64,000 nucleotides of DNA from Tubulanus polymorphus (GCF_964204645.1 NC_134034.1:10101414-10165413), one strand, 5' to 3'. Shown: positions 24,850 to 37,409, numbered from the stretch's first letter. Translations and numbers: made by a program. Notes: generated from the sequence alone by a model not told the origin.

Positions 24850-25265
24850 AAACTGATCGTCCACACTTCGCGTGTGTTCAGTATTTCACCTGAGACATTT
24901 ATAATTGAAAATCAACTACAAACACCAGGCATAAGATATTTTATAAGCACACTTTCAAAAAATGATCATCCGCACTTCACGTGTGTCCAGTGCTTCACCT
25001 GAGACATTTATAATTGAAAATGAACTACAAACACCAGGCATAAGATATTTTATAAGCACACTTTCAAAAAATGATCATCCGCACTTCACGTGTGTCCAGT
25101 GCTTCACTTGAGACATTTTTAATTGAAAATGAACTACAAACACCAGGCATAAGATATTTTATAAGCACACTTTCAAAAAATGATCATCCGCACTTCACGT
25201 GTGTTCAGTGCTTCACTTGAAACATTTTTAATTGAAATGAACTACAAACGTTAGACATTAGATAC
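24850..25265. repeat. 109-bp tandem repeat, about 3.8 copies
   Basis: gatcatccgcacttcacgtg occurs at 24964, 25073 and 25182, a period of 109 bp. A diverged first unit (cgtccacacttcgcgtgtg) and a diverged last unit flank the near-identical copies, a typical sign of unequal exchange in the centre. Confidence 0.92.
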
Positions 25266-26140
25266 TTCATCGGCACACTTTCAATACGCTTTCAAACACT
25301 GCAATATCGCTCGAACGGTTGGCTCACTAAGCTACAGATTTACTCGCGCGTTGCGCGCGGAACTGTACGAATAAATTCCGAGAATTGCTCGTTAATTTCC
25401 GACGGAAACAACGAATGTAATCGAAATGAAAAAAAAAAAAACAAAAACCAACACAGAATTCCAATTTAAACGACCGTTTAAGTTTAAAAGGAAATGCTCT
25501 TAGAATTGCAATTCAAATTCCAATTAGCGGTTTATGCGCGGTGAGGGAGGTAAAAAAATGCGCGCACGGCCGACGAATGCTCGGGTAAGTAGATAGTTTG
25601 AGCGTGTGTTATTGCTGCGACAGCGAGATTAGAAAAAAGCGAGAATCCTTGAATTGTTAGAGCTTCCCCGATTGACATTGTCAATTTCAACTTCCAACAG
25701 TTAGTAAAGCTAATAAAGAAACTGTTCAACTTCCCTGCTAATTTCATTCACAAACGCTGAATGTTTGAATACTGTTCAATGCTTACTCTAAATTTAGAAA
25801 GTTTAACAATCCCCAGTTTGATGATCCTTATCTAAATAAGTTCCATTTCTTATTCGTTTAAAACGATAAAGCACTATAAGAGCCTTGACCATTTTGGACT
25901 TGGGAAAATGGTTCCTCGCAAATTAGAAATAATCTTTTACTGGCTCAAATCCAACTCTGGAATTCATGCTAGCATAAAATGGCTATTAAGATCTTCACCG
26001 TCAATTCGACGGCGGGCCTGAAAAATCTGGTAAAAATTCCGCGATTCATCAAACATTCCCGGAAAATTACTGAAAATGCGGAACTCTCTCAATTTCTTTA
26101 AGATCTTGTGAAGTGAAATTTTCGATGGTTCTATAGCTGT

Positions 26141-26256
26141 GGCCTCGGTTTTATAGACTGTTATTATCTTAAACCCGGGGGCTAAACTAAATTCATTTTC
26201 AATCGATTTAAACCCCGGCTTAAAGGTAATAAATACCAGGCTATGAAACCGACCCC
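26141..26256. repeat. Foldback element, 'ggttttatagactg' family, copy 1
   Basis: The left arm cggttttatagactg...taaacccgggggctaa is mirrored by aaccccggcttaaaggtaat...ctatgaaaccg around attcattttcaat. Sister copies are at 43263-43370 and 48132-48243. Confidence 0.75.
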
Positions 26257-26527
26257 TTATTTGAAATTAACTGATTTCAGCTCTTGAGTCAAATCCAATT
26301 TTGAAGTGAGGAACTTGGTCAGTTCTGTAGTAGTACATACTTCAACACTTAAAAATGTAATATCTAAATGTAATATCTTTGGTTTGATAAGGTGTCCCTT
26401 ACAAACCCACCACACATGCCGGTAACGAAACAGGGGGGTTGATTTAGCAGATGTGGGATTTTTGAGTTCTTCATTTATTTTGAATTTTCACGGTCTGATT
26501 TTATTCACATTTGCTAATCACACAACC

Positions 26528-26600
26528 GGTCCTGTGGCCCAATGGATAAGGCATCTGACTACGAATCAGGGGATTCCAGGTTCGAGTCCTGGCAGGATCG
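26528..26600 (+). tRNA. trnR-ACG: tRNA-Arg (anticodon ACG), copy 1
   Basis: A 73-nt cloverleaf. The acceptor stem ggtcctg pairs with caggatc (one G-T), discriminator G. The A box is tggcccaatgg, the anticodon arm is ctgactacgaatcag (ACG in a seven-base loop), the B box is ggttcgagtcc, and the T stem is ccagg/cctgg. No intron. A T6 run at about 26608 serves as Pol III terminator. It lies inside GPCR intron 2 on the opposite strand. Confidence 0.96.
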
Positions 26601-27452
26601 CGAGTATATTTTTTCGCTAGTCTTCATCTTTTTAAACGGGGATTTGATTTTTATATGGGAGTACACGCTTGTGTGATCAGGTCGGCAAATCTTTTTTAAA
26701 CCGTTGATCCTGAAAAATTTGAAGTATAATATAACTAGGTCTTAATTCCACGTGGAAAAGACGGCAATAACGAAATACGAAATTTGCGACGAAGATTCGC
26801 GGAATCAATAAAATCGATACATTTATTCATTCGAGAAATAAAAGAATTGACGTTCATTTTCCGAACAGCGCAGAACAGCAAGCTCTTTCTGATAAAAGTC
26901 TGATTTTATCATTTTCAACACGCAATCTGCGCTCTTCATTTTCAATTTGATATCAGACGACAACTATTAACTACGTCATAAAATTGAAGACAAATATCGT
27001 CGAGATCGTCTCGCAGCAGACGAGATGAGATCTGCTCGAAATCAACGGCGCTTTTTTCGCAAGTATTACATGAAAACCTAATTTATATCGTCGTCCTATC
27101 AAGGGCTCTTTTTTCTGAAGATAACAAACGCCGTCTGCCGTTCTGAGTTATGCAATTTGAACTGACTCAAAATCAGTTCATGTAATAACTTTTTGACTTT
27201 GAGACCAAATCGGTCCGCAAAACCAGCTACGGCGAGATTTTTCTAACAAAAAAAATAACAAAAAATAGGCCTATTATAACAAATTCTTGTAATCAGAGAA
27301 TGATAAGGTATATATGTATTGATTGGGAATAGGCTATTTTGACAACCAGTCGTGACACCTGAGTGGTCACCTCCTGTAGCTGGTCACCACACTGGGCATC
27401 CTACCTCGGCCGGGATTCGAACCTGATCGCGTTGAGACTCGCATCGGTACGC

Positions 27453-27659
27453 AACCCTGCCACACAAGACCGAGTGCGCAGCTACTCGCGCAGCTTAGAT
27501 GATGTCTTTATCAGCCAATCAAAAATCCCGTTTTACTTTAGCCCGGGTTTTCCCATTTATAGTTGTTCCGTTCTCAGCGATTATACAACGAGCAATCTGA
27601 TTGGTGACGCGAGTTGTGCCGCACATGTATCTGCGCACCCGGTCTAGTGTGGCAGGGTT
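27453..27659. mobile_element. MITE with about 29 bp TIRs, copy A
   Basis: The left end aaccctgccacacaagaccg and right end cggtctagtgtggcagggtt are reverse complements with two or three differences over 29 bp. The interior contains the paired segments ccaatcaaaaatcccgtttt and gagcaatctgattgg. Similar elements lie at 37136-37409 and 57124-57362 in reverse orientation. A B-box-like gggattcgaacc lies just left of the element. Confidence 0.8.
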
Positions 27660-28097
27660 TCATGCCGTGACTGAATTCCCACTAACCTATCGAAGCCGCT
27701 CGCCTCTCTCTATCTCTCTTTCTCTTTAATCTTATCGATGTTCGATTTTTGAAGATCTAAAAACCGTCGTTTTACGTCTCATTTCGTTTTGATTCGTTCA
27801 CGCGGAAAAAAGAATCCGAGCGCGCGAGGAAGCAGGAAGCAAACGATTCATTTTACCGTTAGAAATATCTTATCGGTAAAATTAATCATCGCAGCAGTTG
27901 TAGCGGTAGCGGCGGCAGCAGCGGCAGAATAACTCTGATAAATCTGAACATTTCTGAAATTTAATTTTTCATCTGATGAACACGACCTCGATTCGACCAT
28001 GAATATGCATGTAATTCTTCATCGGTCGTCTTTCATGACCTACCACGTGAAAATCCATTACATCGATCTGTGTATCTATGGCAAACGAGTAAAACAT

Positions 28098-28210
28098 CTG
28101 GATCCAGTTTTGCAGTTGTGAGTTAGAGTTACCTCTGCGTTAAAATTAGTTCATTTTCAATGAGATAACTCAGGGTCAAATTTTAAGTCCGAACTGTGGA
28201 ACTGGACCCT
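28098..28210. repeat. Palindromic 'ggatccagttccacag' element, copy 1
   Basis: ctggatccagttttgcagtt at the left and cgaactgtggaactggaccc at the right flank the shared core aaaattagttcattttcaat. The same structure occurs at 58452-58670. The ends share sequence with the 36/39-bp minisatellite. Confidence 0.7.
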
Positions 28211-28286
28211 GTTTCACTGGCGATTTGGATGAATTACTTTTATCCATCTTCAGGTATCTGTTGCGCAGTCGTGACTCGAGCCTGGT

Positions 28287-28742
28287 TTTGGGCGGACAGG
28301 TTGCCGCTAAGCGGCCACCAGTCTATATATCTAGCCAATGGGATCGGTTGTATTGATAGATGAATCTGCAGGTGAAAAATCATCCTCACCCGCCAAGGGA
28401 TTCGAACCCACTTCGCTAAAGCTGTTCCCCGAACCCCTTGACCTCACGAGTCGTCGGAGCCGTTACTAGCCGACCAGAATCTTCTGCTGGTTTTCCCGTT
28501 AAATGGACCAATCAGCGAACGTTTTACCGAACAAGGAAGTATTTCGCAAATCGATGTACTATGACGCCATGCGCAACAGCGCCAGTAATGAAATCACGCT
28601 TCGTGAAGCCTGGGGGCTGGTGGAAGCGAGTTCGGGAGTGATACCGGACCCCTGGCAAGCGAGGATGGTGAAAAACAACGCATCTGATTGGCTTGATATA
28701 TAGACTGGTGGCCGCCGAGCGGTGAACTGTCCGCCCAAGAAA
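28287..28742. mobile_element. TIR element of about 455 bp with about 65 bp inverted ends
   Basis: The left end tttgggcggacaggttgccg continues to gccaccagtctatatatcta. The right end reads the reverse complement (tatatagactggtggccgcc to ctgtccgcccaagaaa). The interior has a B-box-like gggattcgaaccc and a 66-codon chance frame. No transposase. A solitary matching end lies at 62201-62275. Confidence 0.8.
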
Positions 28743-29483
28743 TCCTCGGCGGTGTAGGGTAGATGAAGGTTGACGACCGATGAAGGGTTTGCGGGCAGGG
28801 TTCGCGTTGGCGCAAGCTTCGGCGGGAGGTAATCAAACCTTGGCAAGCGAGGATGCTATCTACTTCATATTTCTATCGCGGTTATCACTCAAGGATAACC
28901 GAACTCTGATACCTTCATCTACATACACACGCGAACATTATACTGTGGCGTTCAATCACCTCGCGTCGAGCTCCGATCCGACTTGATTAAGTATTTATAT
29001 ATTTATATTTATTCGCTCGTAAATTGCGACGGTCGCGTTACTCGCGGCTACAAATTGAATAAAATTGAATTAAACACCCATCGATGTAGGTGGTAGTTTT
29101 ATTGATATAGGCCTAAACCGTACGTACTTAGCGATAATGCGTCGTATATGTAAAGCGTCCCTTTAAACACGCGTCAATTATCTATTCATCAATTCTATCG
29201 ATTTTCTGAATCCCCGACGCCATTTTGTGATCGTCCTTTTCTCTCGGGATTATATTAGACAAAATCTGGGCAGAAACTAGTTCAATGTCAGGTCGAAAGT
29301 TAGATATGACCGGTCGAAATTTGTTCATTCCTTACTATTCAAGAACTTAAGAACTTGGTTCCTCAGTTGAAAACTGGGTTTGTTACTAGAGCCAAAATTA
29401 TTTCTATTTTGCGATCGTCCATTTTGCGCACTCACCCGGGGATCGAACCCGAATCGAATATACTTAACGTACTATTTCAGTAC

Positions 29484-29657
29484 TTTGTAAATTCAATAGT
29501 TTAGCATAAAAGCCGTTATTAGTACATATTCATGAATAGTCTAATTGTTACGCATATGCGAAAGAATGTACGTTGGCCGAAACGCATATGCGTTACAATT
29601 AGAATTCATGAATATATACAAATAACAGCTTTGTTGCTGAACTATTGAATTTGCAAA
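29484..29657. mobile_element. Fully palindromic MITE of about 174 bp
   Basis: Almost the entire element is one inverted repeat: tttgtaaattcaatagttta to gttacgcatatgcg at the left, cgcatatgcgttacaattag to gaactattgaatttgcaaa at the right, with a 22-nt centre. The arm identity is roughly 85 to 90 percent by eye. Confidence 0.85.
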
Positions 29658-30679
29658 ATTCCAAAATAGTCAAATATTGTTGTAAAAGTAGCCGAATACG
29701 ATGGCCGTGTTTTAAAAAGTACAATGTGATAGTAGTAGTAGTAGGCCTAGCTTCTATCACAGAGTGATAATTAGAGTCTGTTTACAAATAACACCAATAC
29801 AATTTGTGAAGCTGTAAAAATGTCATATAATTCTTCTGTACACGACGAGGCACACGAGCCGAATAATGCGCACGCAAAGTGCTTTTTCCGGCGCATTTTG
29901 CCGTTCGCCAAATATCTAAACGACCTTATCTAGAATTGGTAAATGGCCTCGAACGCGGGTGATGTTGTAGTCGAGGCAATATCATTACCAGGTCCCTGCG
30001 ACATTAAAAATATCAATAATCCAGTTGATGTAGGATTTGATTTAATTCTCAATTAATGAAACGGCATCTCATTAAAAACGTCGTCGTCCGCACGTGAGTA
30101 CTATAAGTCCCGATGAAAGCATCTTGTAGAAAAAACGGCAGCTGAAGGGCGACCATCTTCATTGCATCTCATTATAATCAGGGTTTGATGCAAAATGAAC
30201 GGCCACCAATCGGGCGCGAAATAGTTCATAATCGAACGATCTTAATCGATGCCCCATGCTGCATGACGTAAGAATGCCGTCTCCGTCTATGTAACGCAAT
30301 TCGGGATTTAAACGATTCTTGTTCGCACAAAAGCTCGTAGATATTTCAAAATATGTTACAAAAATATGTATCTCAAATAACCATCGTCGAAACACTTAGT
30401 TGTGTAAATAACCGAAGAATCACGTCGAGAAGAATACAAATAGTCCAAAAGCTTCCATGTTGACGTTTATATCCGGATATTCGTCTTCAGGAATGTTAGA
30501 TTTCAATTAATTTCTAAAGGCTGTTTTAGAAATAGCCGTTACAGATCGATTTTCAAATTACATTACCAGTCTATCTCGAACATCGACCTTTTAATCACCA
30601 AAATATTAGGTTTTCTGCTTATGATATACGTGTACAAACGTATGAACAAAAAATAATCATTTTTCAAATTGAAACTTAC

Positions 30680-30815
30680 TTATCCAAATACCGACGCTTG
30701 TGACCACGGCTAGTTTGGGAGTTCGAATATCGATCGACCTCAACGGGTGACAAATAGCAGCGTATCGGTCAACAGTCATAGCGGTTAAGGTCAAACATGT
30801 TGACATCACTGTTAC
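30680..30815 (-). CDS. KISS1R-like: Neuropeptide GPCR exon 2 (TM3-DRY-TM4)
   Basis: The exon is 136 nt from acceptor ATCTTTCAG to donor ATAA|GTAAGT, phase 0 in and phase 1 out. It encodes [20 protein letters not shown], the TM3 end with the DRY motif at residues 147-149, then loop 2 ([16 protein letters not shown]) and the start of TM4. The TLTAMxVDR and HPLRx..RTPxLA pattern is closest, from memory, to vertebrate kisspeptin receptors; galanin and allatostatin-A receptors are similar. Confidence 0.92.
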
Positions 30816-30944
30816 CTGAAAGATAGATATGAATATAGATATCAATTTTTCTCATTAAGATATTAGAGGGGCATTTTTCATCACTGGTCTTGCCACTCCA
30901 AGGATCAAGGAAAAGTTGTTTGAATCCTGGTGGTAGCAGTCGGT

Positions 30945-31045
30945 CTGTCGGTCGGCCAGCCGACCAGCCGAACAACCAGCCGGCCGACCAGCTAGCCAGC
31001 CGACCAGCCAGCAGCCAGCCAGCCAGTCAGTCAGTCAGTCAGTCA
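30945..31045. repeat. ccag/cagt simple tandem repeat
   Basis: Degenerate cagcCAGC units pass into five perfect cagt units (31023-31042). Confidence 0.85.
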
Positions 31046-31554
31046 AATCCCTGGCATTTGGATTCTTTTTATGCGAATACAAACCATCTTTAATGTCAAA
31101 GAGGGGTTTATTATAACACGCCTACCCTTCATATACGATATTATCAAAAACAAAACAAAATGTATGCGCGTTTTTATCATCTGTATTGAAAATTCGACGA
31201 TGCAATAAGAAACCCCCGGAGAAGAAGCGGACTCTGCTAGATTTTTCCAGCCGTTCGTCCATCTCTCATTTCCCTTCCTCCCAAGGATAAAAACGTGCAG
31301 AAGAATATCACTTTCCATCTATGGCTCCGTTTTCTATCATCGCTGCGACGACAAAAAAAAACAAATTTCCGCGGTAGTCTAAAAATATCGTTAATCCGAA
31401 AAGAGAAAGAGAAGCTTACATTTCCGGCCTGGTTTTTAACATACTCTCGTCGCGGTGTCATCTTCGCATATACGGGATGCACGGATGAATGTTAAAGTTC
31501 GTTGGCTTTGCATCCAGTCGATATAATCTTAAATACTGTCGAGATAAACACATT

Positions 31555-31825
31555 TCAGGAGGGGTCTATACAGAAATTGGAATATGAAAGTGACGCAGAC
31601 GCTTCCTCGAAATTTGAAATTTCTTCCTTACATCCAGGAATCGCTGTTCTGCGGGGACCGTGTAATGGAACTTTCTTACAAAACCGCCGAAGTAACAGTT
31701 TACAGAGATAAACTACCGATTAACGAGGAGTATGGGATACGAGGAGTCGTAATTGGGATATGAAAGTGACGCAGACGCTTCCTCGTTATTTGAAATTTTC
31801 TCCTTTCAAAAGTCCTTGAAAACTC
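31555..31825. repeat. Direct duplication with 176-bp spacing
   Basis: atatgaaagtgacgcagacg followed by cttcctcg occurs at 31582 and at 31758. The flanking sequence agrees loosely (tttgaaatttcttcctt / tttgaaattttctcctt). Confidence 0.75.
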
Positions 31826-32959
31826 CTTATATCCATGGTATGACTGATCTCAAAGGACCCAGTGACATTTAACTATTTTGTGTCACAAGCTTCATTTCGA
31901 TTTTGAATAAACCATTTTATTTTAGGGCACTTTTTGTTAGGGCACTTTTGAATCCAGCTTTGTTGGGTCGTTCTTTCTTAAAACTATTTGTGATGCGTGT
32001 GAATCTCTAGCTTTCAAAGTTGTGAACCCCGAGGCCGCTTGCATAGTCATGGCTTAGACTTATGATCAATCTAAGACCAACTTAGCCAATCTATCAACTT
32101 AAGACCAGCCTTAAGATTTAAGACCACCTTCGGAAGTCACGACTGACTGGTGAAATACAGTATGATAAAACACCTATCATAAATGATTTTAAGAAAGAAG
32201 AAAGAATGACCCAACAATGTGGGACAAAGTCCCTAGCAAAATGCCGGCTATATTCTATTTCAACTTGGCTATTTCGATGTAGATTTTTTTTGCAATCCTT
32301 CCATAAAGTGTAAAATGGATTACAAAACTATGTTTTAGTTCAACTGCCAGTCCTTTCTGGTCGTAATAAGCCTTTTTATCAGGTATGATGTACCAACCAA
32401 AACTGACAGAGCTAGGCTACCTGATGTGCTGCTCTCAAGTCGTGTTGGAATAGACATCAGCATAATGGTTTATTCATTTCTCTACAATTAGCCCTACTCG
32501 GCGCGTAGCCGTTCGACGAACCACCGACACTATTCATAGCACCGACAATCTCGAGTGAAGTCTACGAACGTCGGTCGTGTTACGTAAACGTCGCAAAGAT
32601 AACGCGTCACGTTCTGCGAGCGTGCGGAATATGACGACAAATTAACGGACGTTTGTCATTGTCAGCGACGGCAGAATTCGTGACTTCGCATCGAGTTCGA
32701 GGCACTCCGGCGCAGACGATAGCGATTTCGGAGTCGACACGCGGGTGAAATTAACGCGATATTAATTTCATCGTCTACTGTATTACCCTTTTATCATCAA
32801 AGCGAAGCGTCTGACTTCAAAGGGACGATTAGATCGACATGGATTTCGTAAAACTGACGTAGATCTTCTGCAAATATTATACGGGCTGTTTTTTATTAGA
32901 ATGCTCTCAGACGGTAGAAATGAAGCTTTCGTCGAACGGATCAGAGAGCGAGGATCGGG

Positions 32960-33212
32960 CAATCGACCAATCACGCGTTGCAATGAATCAGCGGACCAAT
33001 CACAATACTTCAATGATCCAGCTGACCAATAACGGTGCACGTCAATGATTTAGTCGGCCAATCACGGTACGCATTAATGATTTAAGTGAACCAATCGCAT
33101 CGCTGCTTCGATTCAGTAGACCAATCACATAGCTGCAACCATTTTACAAGCCAATCAAACTGTTTCTTGTAATTCAGCTAACCAATCACAGCACGTCAGC
33201 TGACGAATCACA
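32960..33212 (+). promoter_or_regulatory. Phased array of eight CCAAT boxes
   Basis: CCAAT occurs at 32967, 32996, 33026, 33058, 33091, 33121, 33151 and 33182, with spacings of 29-33 bp, and a ninth degenerate copy (cgaat) at 33204. Most sites read ccaatcac. Between them are weakly similar sequences (aatgaatcag, aatgatccag, aatgatttag), so the array grew by tandem duplication of a unit of about 30 bp. Whether it is regulatory or only a minisatellite is undecided. Confidence 0.6.
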
Positions 33213-36200
33213 ACTCACTTAATTTTGAGCAGGCCAAGTGACAGTGTGTTTCCCCAGAAAAAAACATTCATAAATGCATAATGCATAAGTGTGTGCATTA
33301 CCTATAACAGTAATTTCTGGCAGACGCCGAAACAGCAACCGATAAAGATTGAATCGTGTTTAATTTCATGATTTATACAGTTGATATCACTATCAGGAAA
33401 ATTTCGAACACGGGGGTTTAGACAGGAGGGGGTCGAGACCCCAGACACCCCCTAGGATCCGCCCCTGGAAAAATATAACTCCTTTCCTCCAAGTTGCACC
33501 TAGGTCTATTGAGAGATTAGAGTGTCGCTTAGTACATTCCCTCGAGACTTGCTAAATAGATTATTCAACGTGATTTCCGCTTATTTGTTCGTCTGGCTGA
33601 CTTCCGCATCTTGCCCCGCGGTGAACTAATTCTATGTAATGAGAGCATTGATCATGCGTAGAATTATTATATCTCATCAATTAAGACTTACACGCCGCCC
33701 GACCATAGTTTCTAATTTCCTTCCCGTGTCCCGTTTCCGGGTTAATCAAAGCGCGGTATCAAGTGCAGACGACTACGCCGCCGCCGCCGATCGATAGGTT
33801 CCAGACAGGCCGCGGGTGCAATTTTGTCAAATTATTCAATTCAGCCTTCAGTGTTTTGAATTATTCAGGCGATATCAAGCGATTTAACAGTTCACAATCG
33901 GAGATGATTATTACTTGTGGCGACAGAGTTTCTTGGTCGAAGGTTCTTCTCTGGTCTCTCCCCCATTGGGAAAAGAAATATTGAACCCGCTTATAATGCG
34001 TGGCGCTCGTTGGGTCGAGGGAAGTTTAAAAAAAGTGGACGAGTGGTCCCTATTTCGAAACCACTGGCGTTGGCTGTCAAGACACATACAAGCAAGGACC
34101 AATCTCTGTTAACTTAGTCACAGGTTGTGAGTCATAACAACCAATAAAAGTACCCTGTCTGTCTCCTAAGACCCTCTGTCACTTGCAGTTGGGACGTAAC
34201 AACTCTACTAAAAGTACAGATATAGTTTTGATGTTGGTCGGATTTGCAGGATCCTTTATCTCAATAGATGTCCAAATTGGAAATTTTGGTTATGGCGCAT
34301 TAAAACAGTGACGGTGTCGGCTTCTCGCGTTCACAACATGTTCACACCCGGCCTACAGCTGGTCGCTGAGCACGTGGCGTTTGTTTCACCTCAGAGAGCC
34401 ACATAGGTCAAGGTCAATCATTATCGGCTGCGCGCGAGGGAAAGTGATTGATCAGCGAGTTGCGGGAAGTGCCCGTCGACAGCGCGCTATTCCACCCGCG
34501 GAGGAAGACGCGGTCAAACCGCGCAAATGGACGAGGGTTGATTAGTCCGCGAACTAATAAAACATCGGCTGAATGCGCAGCTTTTCCTCAATCAAGTTCT
34601 CTTTAACGGGTCCTTCATACCGGCTTCTTAAGTAACGAGTGGTTTTCCTGCTCACGCGTTCAGCCTTGACCTTGACCTCGATAACAACATAAACGAAAAG
34701 AGCGACCTCGCATTTTGAACGAAATACCGTGTAATCAGTTTATCCCGTTAATTCAGTTCACCGTCGAATTCCATAACCAAATTATTTTCAGATTGAATTC
34801 GAGTAATTGGCTTGTTGTTGTTGTTGGAGATCCCCTGGGCGTGAAGTGTTTCTGCCTGGCTTTATAACCTCCGCTGCCGCACAGGTGCTTCCTTGGCCTT
34901 CTGCATATTAGTTACAACGCTGCGAACTCTATATGTACGGTAGCGTAAATAGCGCCCGCGAGAAGGCTCGAGTCAGTAGGAAAAATAACCGCAGATCCGC
35001 ACAGAAATAGATCATATGCAAATGAGGAACCTCAACACCAGTTATCCCACCAGATGACGTGGCAAGCACTCTACCGGTTGTCAAAATCAGTTCATTTTCA
35101 ATCTTTACACCGTATTTCGTATTTCCGAATCCACGTTTTATCACAGGACCCAAATATACAACGAATTAATTCTTCTACTCAGATATCGGTTAAGTTTTCA
35201 TTAAAATAATCGGTTTATAAAAGAAAGTTAATTGGATTTTTTAAACTAAAATGAAGAAAATCTTTAGCGTGGAAGACCGAGTAACTACAAGCGACACCTG
35301 GTGGATCCTCGCTTGCCGTATGATACAGTATGTAATCTATTTCACATTGATTCAATATGATTAAAAAAATGGTTATAATACGAAAATATTTTACAGATTA
35401 TTTTTAGGAGGACCACAAAGGAGCCATTAGGCTGCGATTTATGAAAGGTACGGCCTCTGGGCCTCGAAAATAGAATCGGCGACCTTCCGACCGCGAAATT
35501 AAGGCAGATGTGTTATGGATATTCTTTCGTCCTCCAATGCACATCGCACAATTCATTTAGTGGTCGATGCTGTTTGCCGACAACCGATTTCCCTCCGAAC
35601 GAAAATCCGACCGCGGACAAAAAATGACTTCCCCGTTCTACAAGGTATCTTCTGGCGCTTATTGGGAACTAGATTGTTTCCGCTAGAGTGCGCTAATGCA
35701 CGCGCGACTCCCGCGCGATCGATTCGTGCAGAAATGTGGCCCAGCGATCCGGAAAATGACAGGCGTCTTGCAAACTTGTCGTTTGATTTAAACTCAGTTC
35801 GGCTTCGGGAGCCGTCTTACAGATCTATCGTACAAGCGAAAACTCTTTGAAGCGAAATTTCGACCCAACACGCGGTCGACGATTTCAAATTGGCAAGTTA
35901 TCGATCACCGACAATTGTCGCTGATTTTCATAATAATTATTATTGATTACGATGTCCTCCTTTTTCTCAGCGTGCATATATTTCGTAAACGCTTTAATTT
36001 AAGAAAAAGAAGAATTAAGTGAAATTAAAAGATATGTGATGAAAAAAAACCCAACTAGGACAAGATAATACAGTCAGACCCGCTTACTCCTTATCGGCTT
36101 AATCCTGATTTTGGTATAATCCGGGCATTATTTGCAGTCCATTTGTTCGTTAATATTTATACAAGAATATGAATTCGAATCCGGATTTCCCGTGTAAACC

Positions 36201-36650
36201 GATATGAGTTTTGTTGGCCTCGAATGAGCCGAATTTAGCGGGTTCCACCATAAACCTGTTATAAATGCCGATCGGGAGACGTTGGAAACGATACGCACGC
36301 CATCTGGCGGGATAGCTGGTGGCACGGAGTCCTCGTTGACAAAAACTTATTTATTCTTTTATCAATCAGACTACGGTGTGAATTTATGTTTATGTGTCTT
36401 ACAGCTTACTCTAGTCAGTAGAATCAACATTGATCTTATCTTATCTTATTAATCTTATCATCTACGAATAACAACGCAGTTTTCTCGATAAGATAGATTG
36501 TTTCCGCTAGGGTGCGCTAATGCAATCAGCCCCCCGCGGGTTACAACGAAGTCAGCTCTGATTCAAATACCATCATTTTCGAATATTGTTAGTGCGGCCC
36601 CATTAATCATGGTTCACTTGCGTTATGATCATATCATGGGGGGGATGTGT

Positions 36651-36686
36651 GTGTGTGTGGGGGGCGTCAGTGGGGGGGGGGGGGGC
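36651..36686 (+). repeat. G-rich run
   Basis: tgtgtgtgtgtggggggcgt followed by a G tract of about a dozen bases. It could form a G-quadruplex. Confidence 0.8.
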
Positions 36687-36764
36687 ATTATGGATGTATA
36701 GACGTATTTGTTGGATGATCTCAGCTTGATTTCCATGTGATCACGATTTCACGATTTGATGCCA

Positions 36765-36990
36765 TCACAGGGGGAATTATGAAGGTAGTCATCTTTTCTA
36801 GAAGGGCCCAGGTCGATTCCCTCGGGGTAACTATCATCTGGTGATATCAATGGGGGATTTATGAACGTAGTCATCTTTTCTGGATTTGTGGCAATCGGTA
36901 TCACCCGAGTGTCTAAAGGCCAATTCATTCAGTAATGCTATGATATCATGTGGAGATTGAAGGAGGCGGCAATCATCTTTCTAAACAGTT
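36765..36990. repeat. Degenerate tandem repeat with 'tagtcatcttttct'
   Basis: gggggaattatgaaggtagt and tgggggatttatgaacgtag head two similar units, each followed by catcttttctaga/gga, with a third diverged unit (aggaggcggcaatcatcttt). Confidence 0.6.
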
Positions 36991-37135
36991 TTTTTTCAGG
37001 TAATCCGATAATGTCATTAGGAACTTCGTAGATGCGGCCGTCTTTTTGCACGGAAGATTCGAGGCAAACTCAAATTCCATGCTCCCTCAGCAGGAATTCG
37101 AACCTGATGGCATTGCTACACTCAGCCACGGCACG

Positions 37136-37409
37136 AACCCCTGCCACAATAGACCGGGTGCGCAGGTACGTATACGCAGGTTTGCCGCGAAAAACTTGCG
37201 GCACCAATCAGATTGCTCGTTGTATAGTCTTAGCAAATTTCACGGATAAACTATAAATGGCCGGGCTAAAACGAAACGTGATTTCTGATTGGCTAATAAT
37301 GACAACGTCCAAGCTACAATTTCTCTCTTCCATTGTTTTGCTTTTCTGTGAAATAAATATTGAATTGAATTGGATTGAAGCTGCGCGCTCGGGCTAGTGT
37401 GGCAGGGTT
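37136..37409. mobile_element. MITE with about 29 bp TIRs, copy B
   Basis: The left end aacccctgccacaatagacc and right end ggctagtgtggcagggtt match the family of 27453-27659. The shared outer flank ctcagccacggcacgaacc suggests that the true termini lie further out. Confidence 0.75.

Larger units (their letters stand above)
24308..30679 (-). other. GPCR intron 2, hosts a tRNA gene and several repeats
   Basis: About 6.4 kb. Inside lie the 109-bp array (24850-25265), a foldback at 26141-26256, tRNA-Arg at 26528-26600 on the opposite strand, a TIR element at 27453-27659, another at 28287-28742, and a palindromic element at 29484-29657. No further exon is needed: the reading phase of exons 2 and 3 joins directly. 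Confidence 0.8.

Noticed and set aside
35515-35850. 111-codon plus-strand frame
   Set aside because: It contains a dispersed repeat (agattgtttccgctagagtg, also at 36497) and shows no domain.
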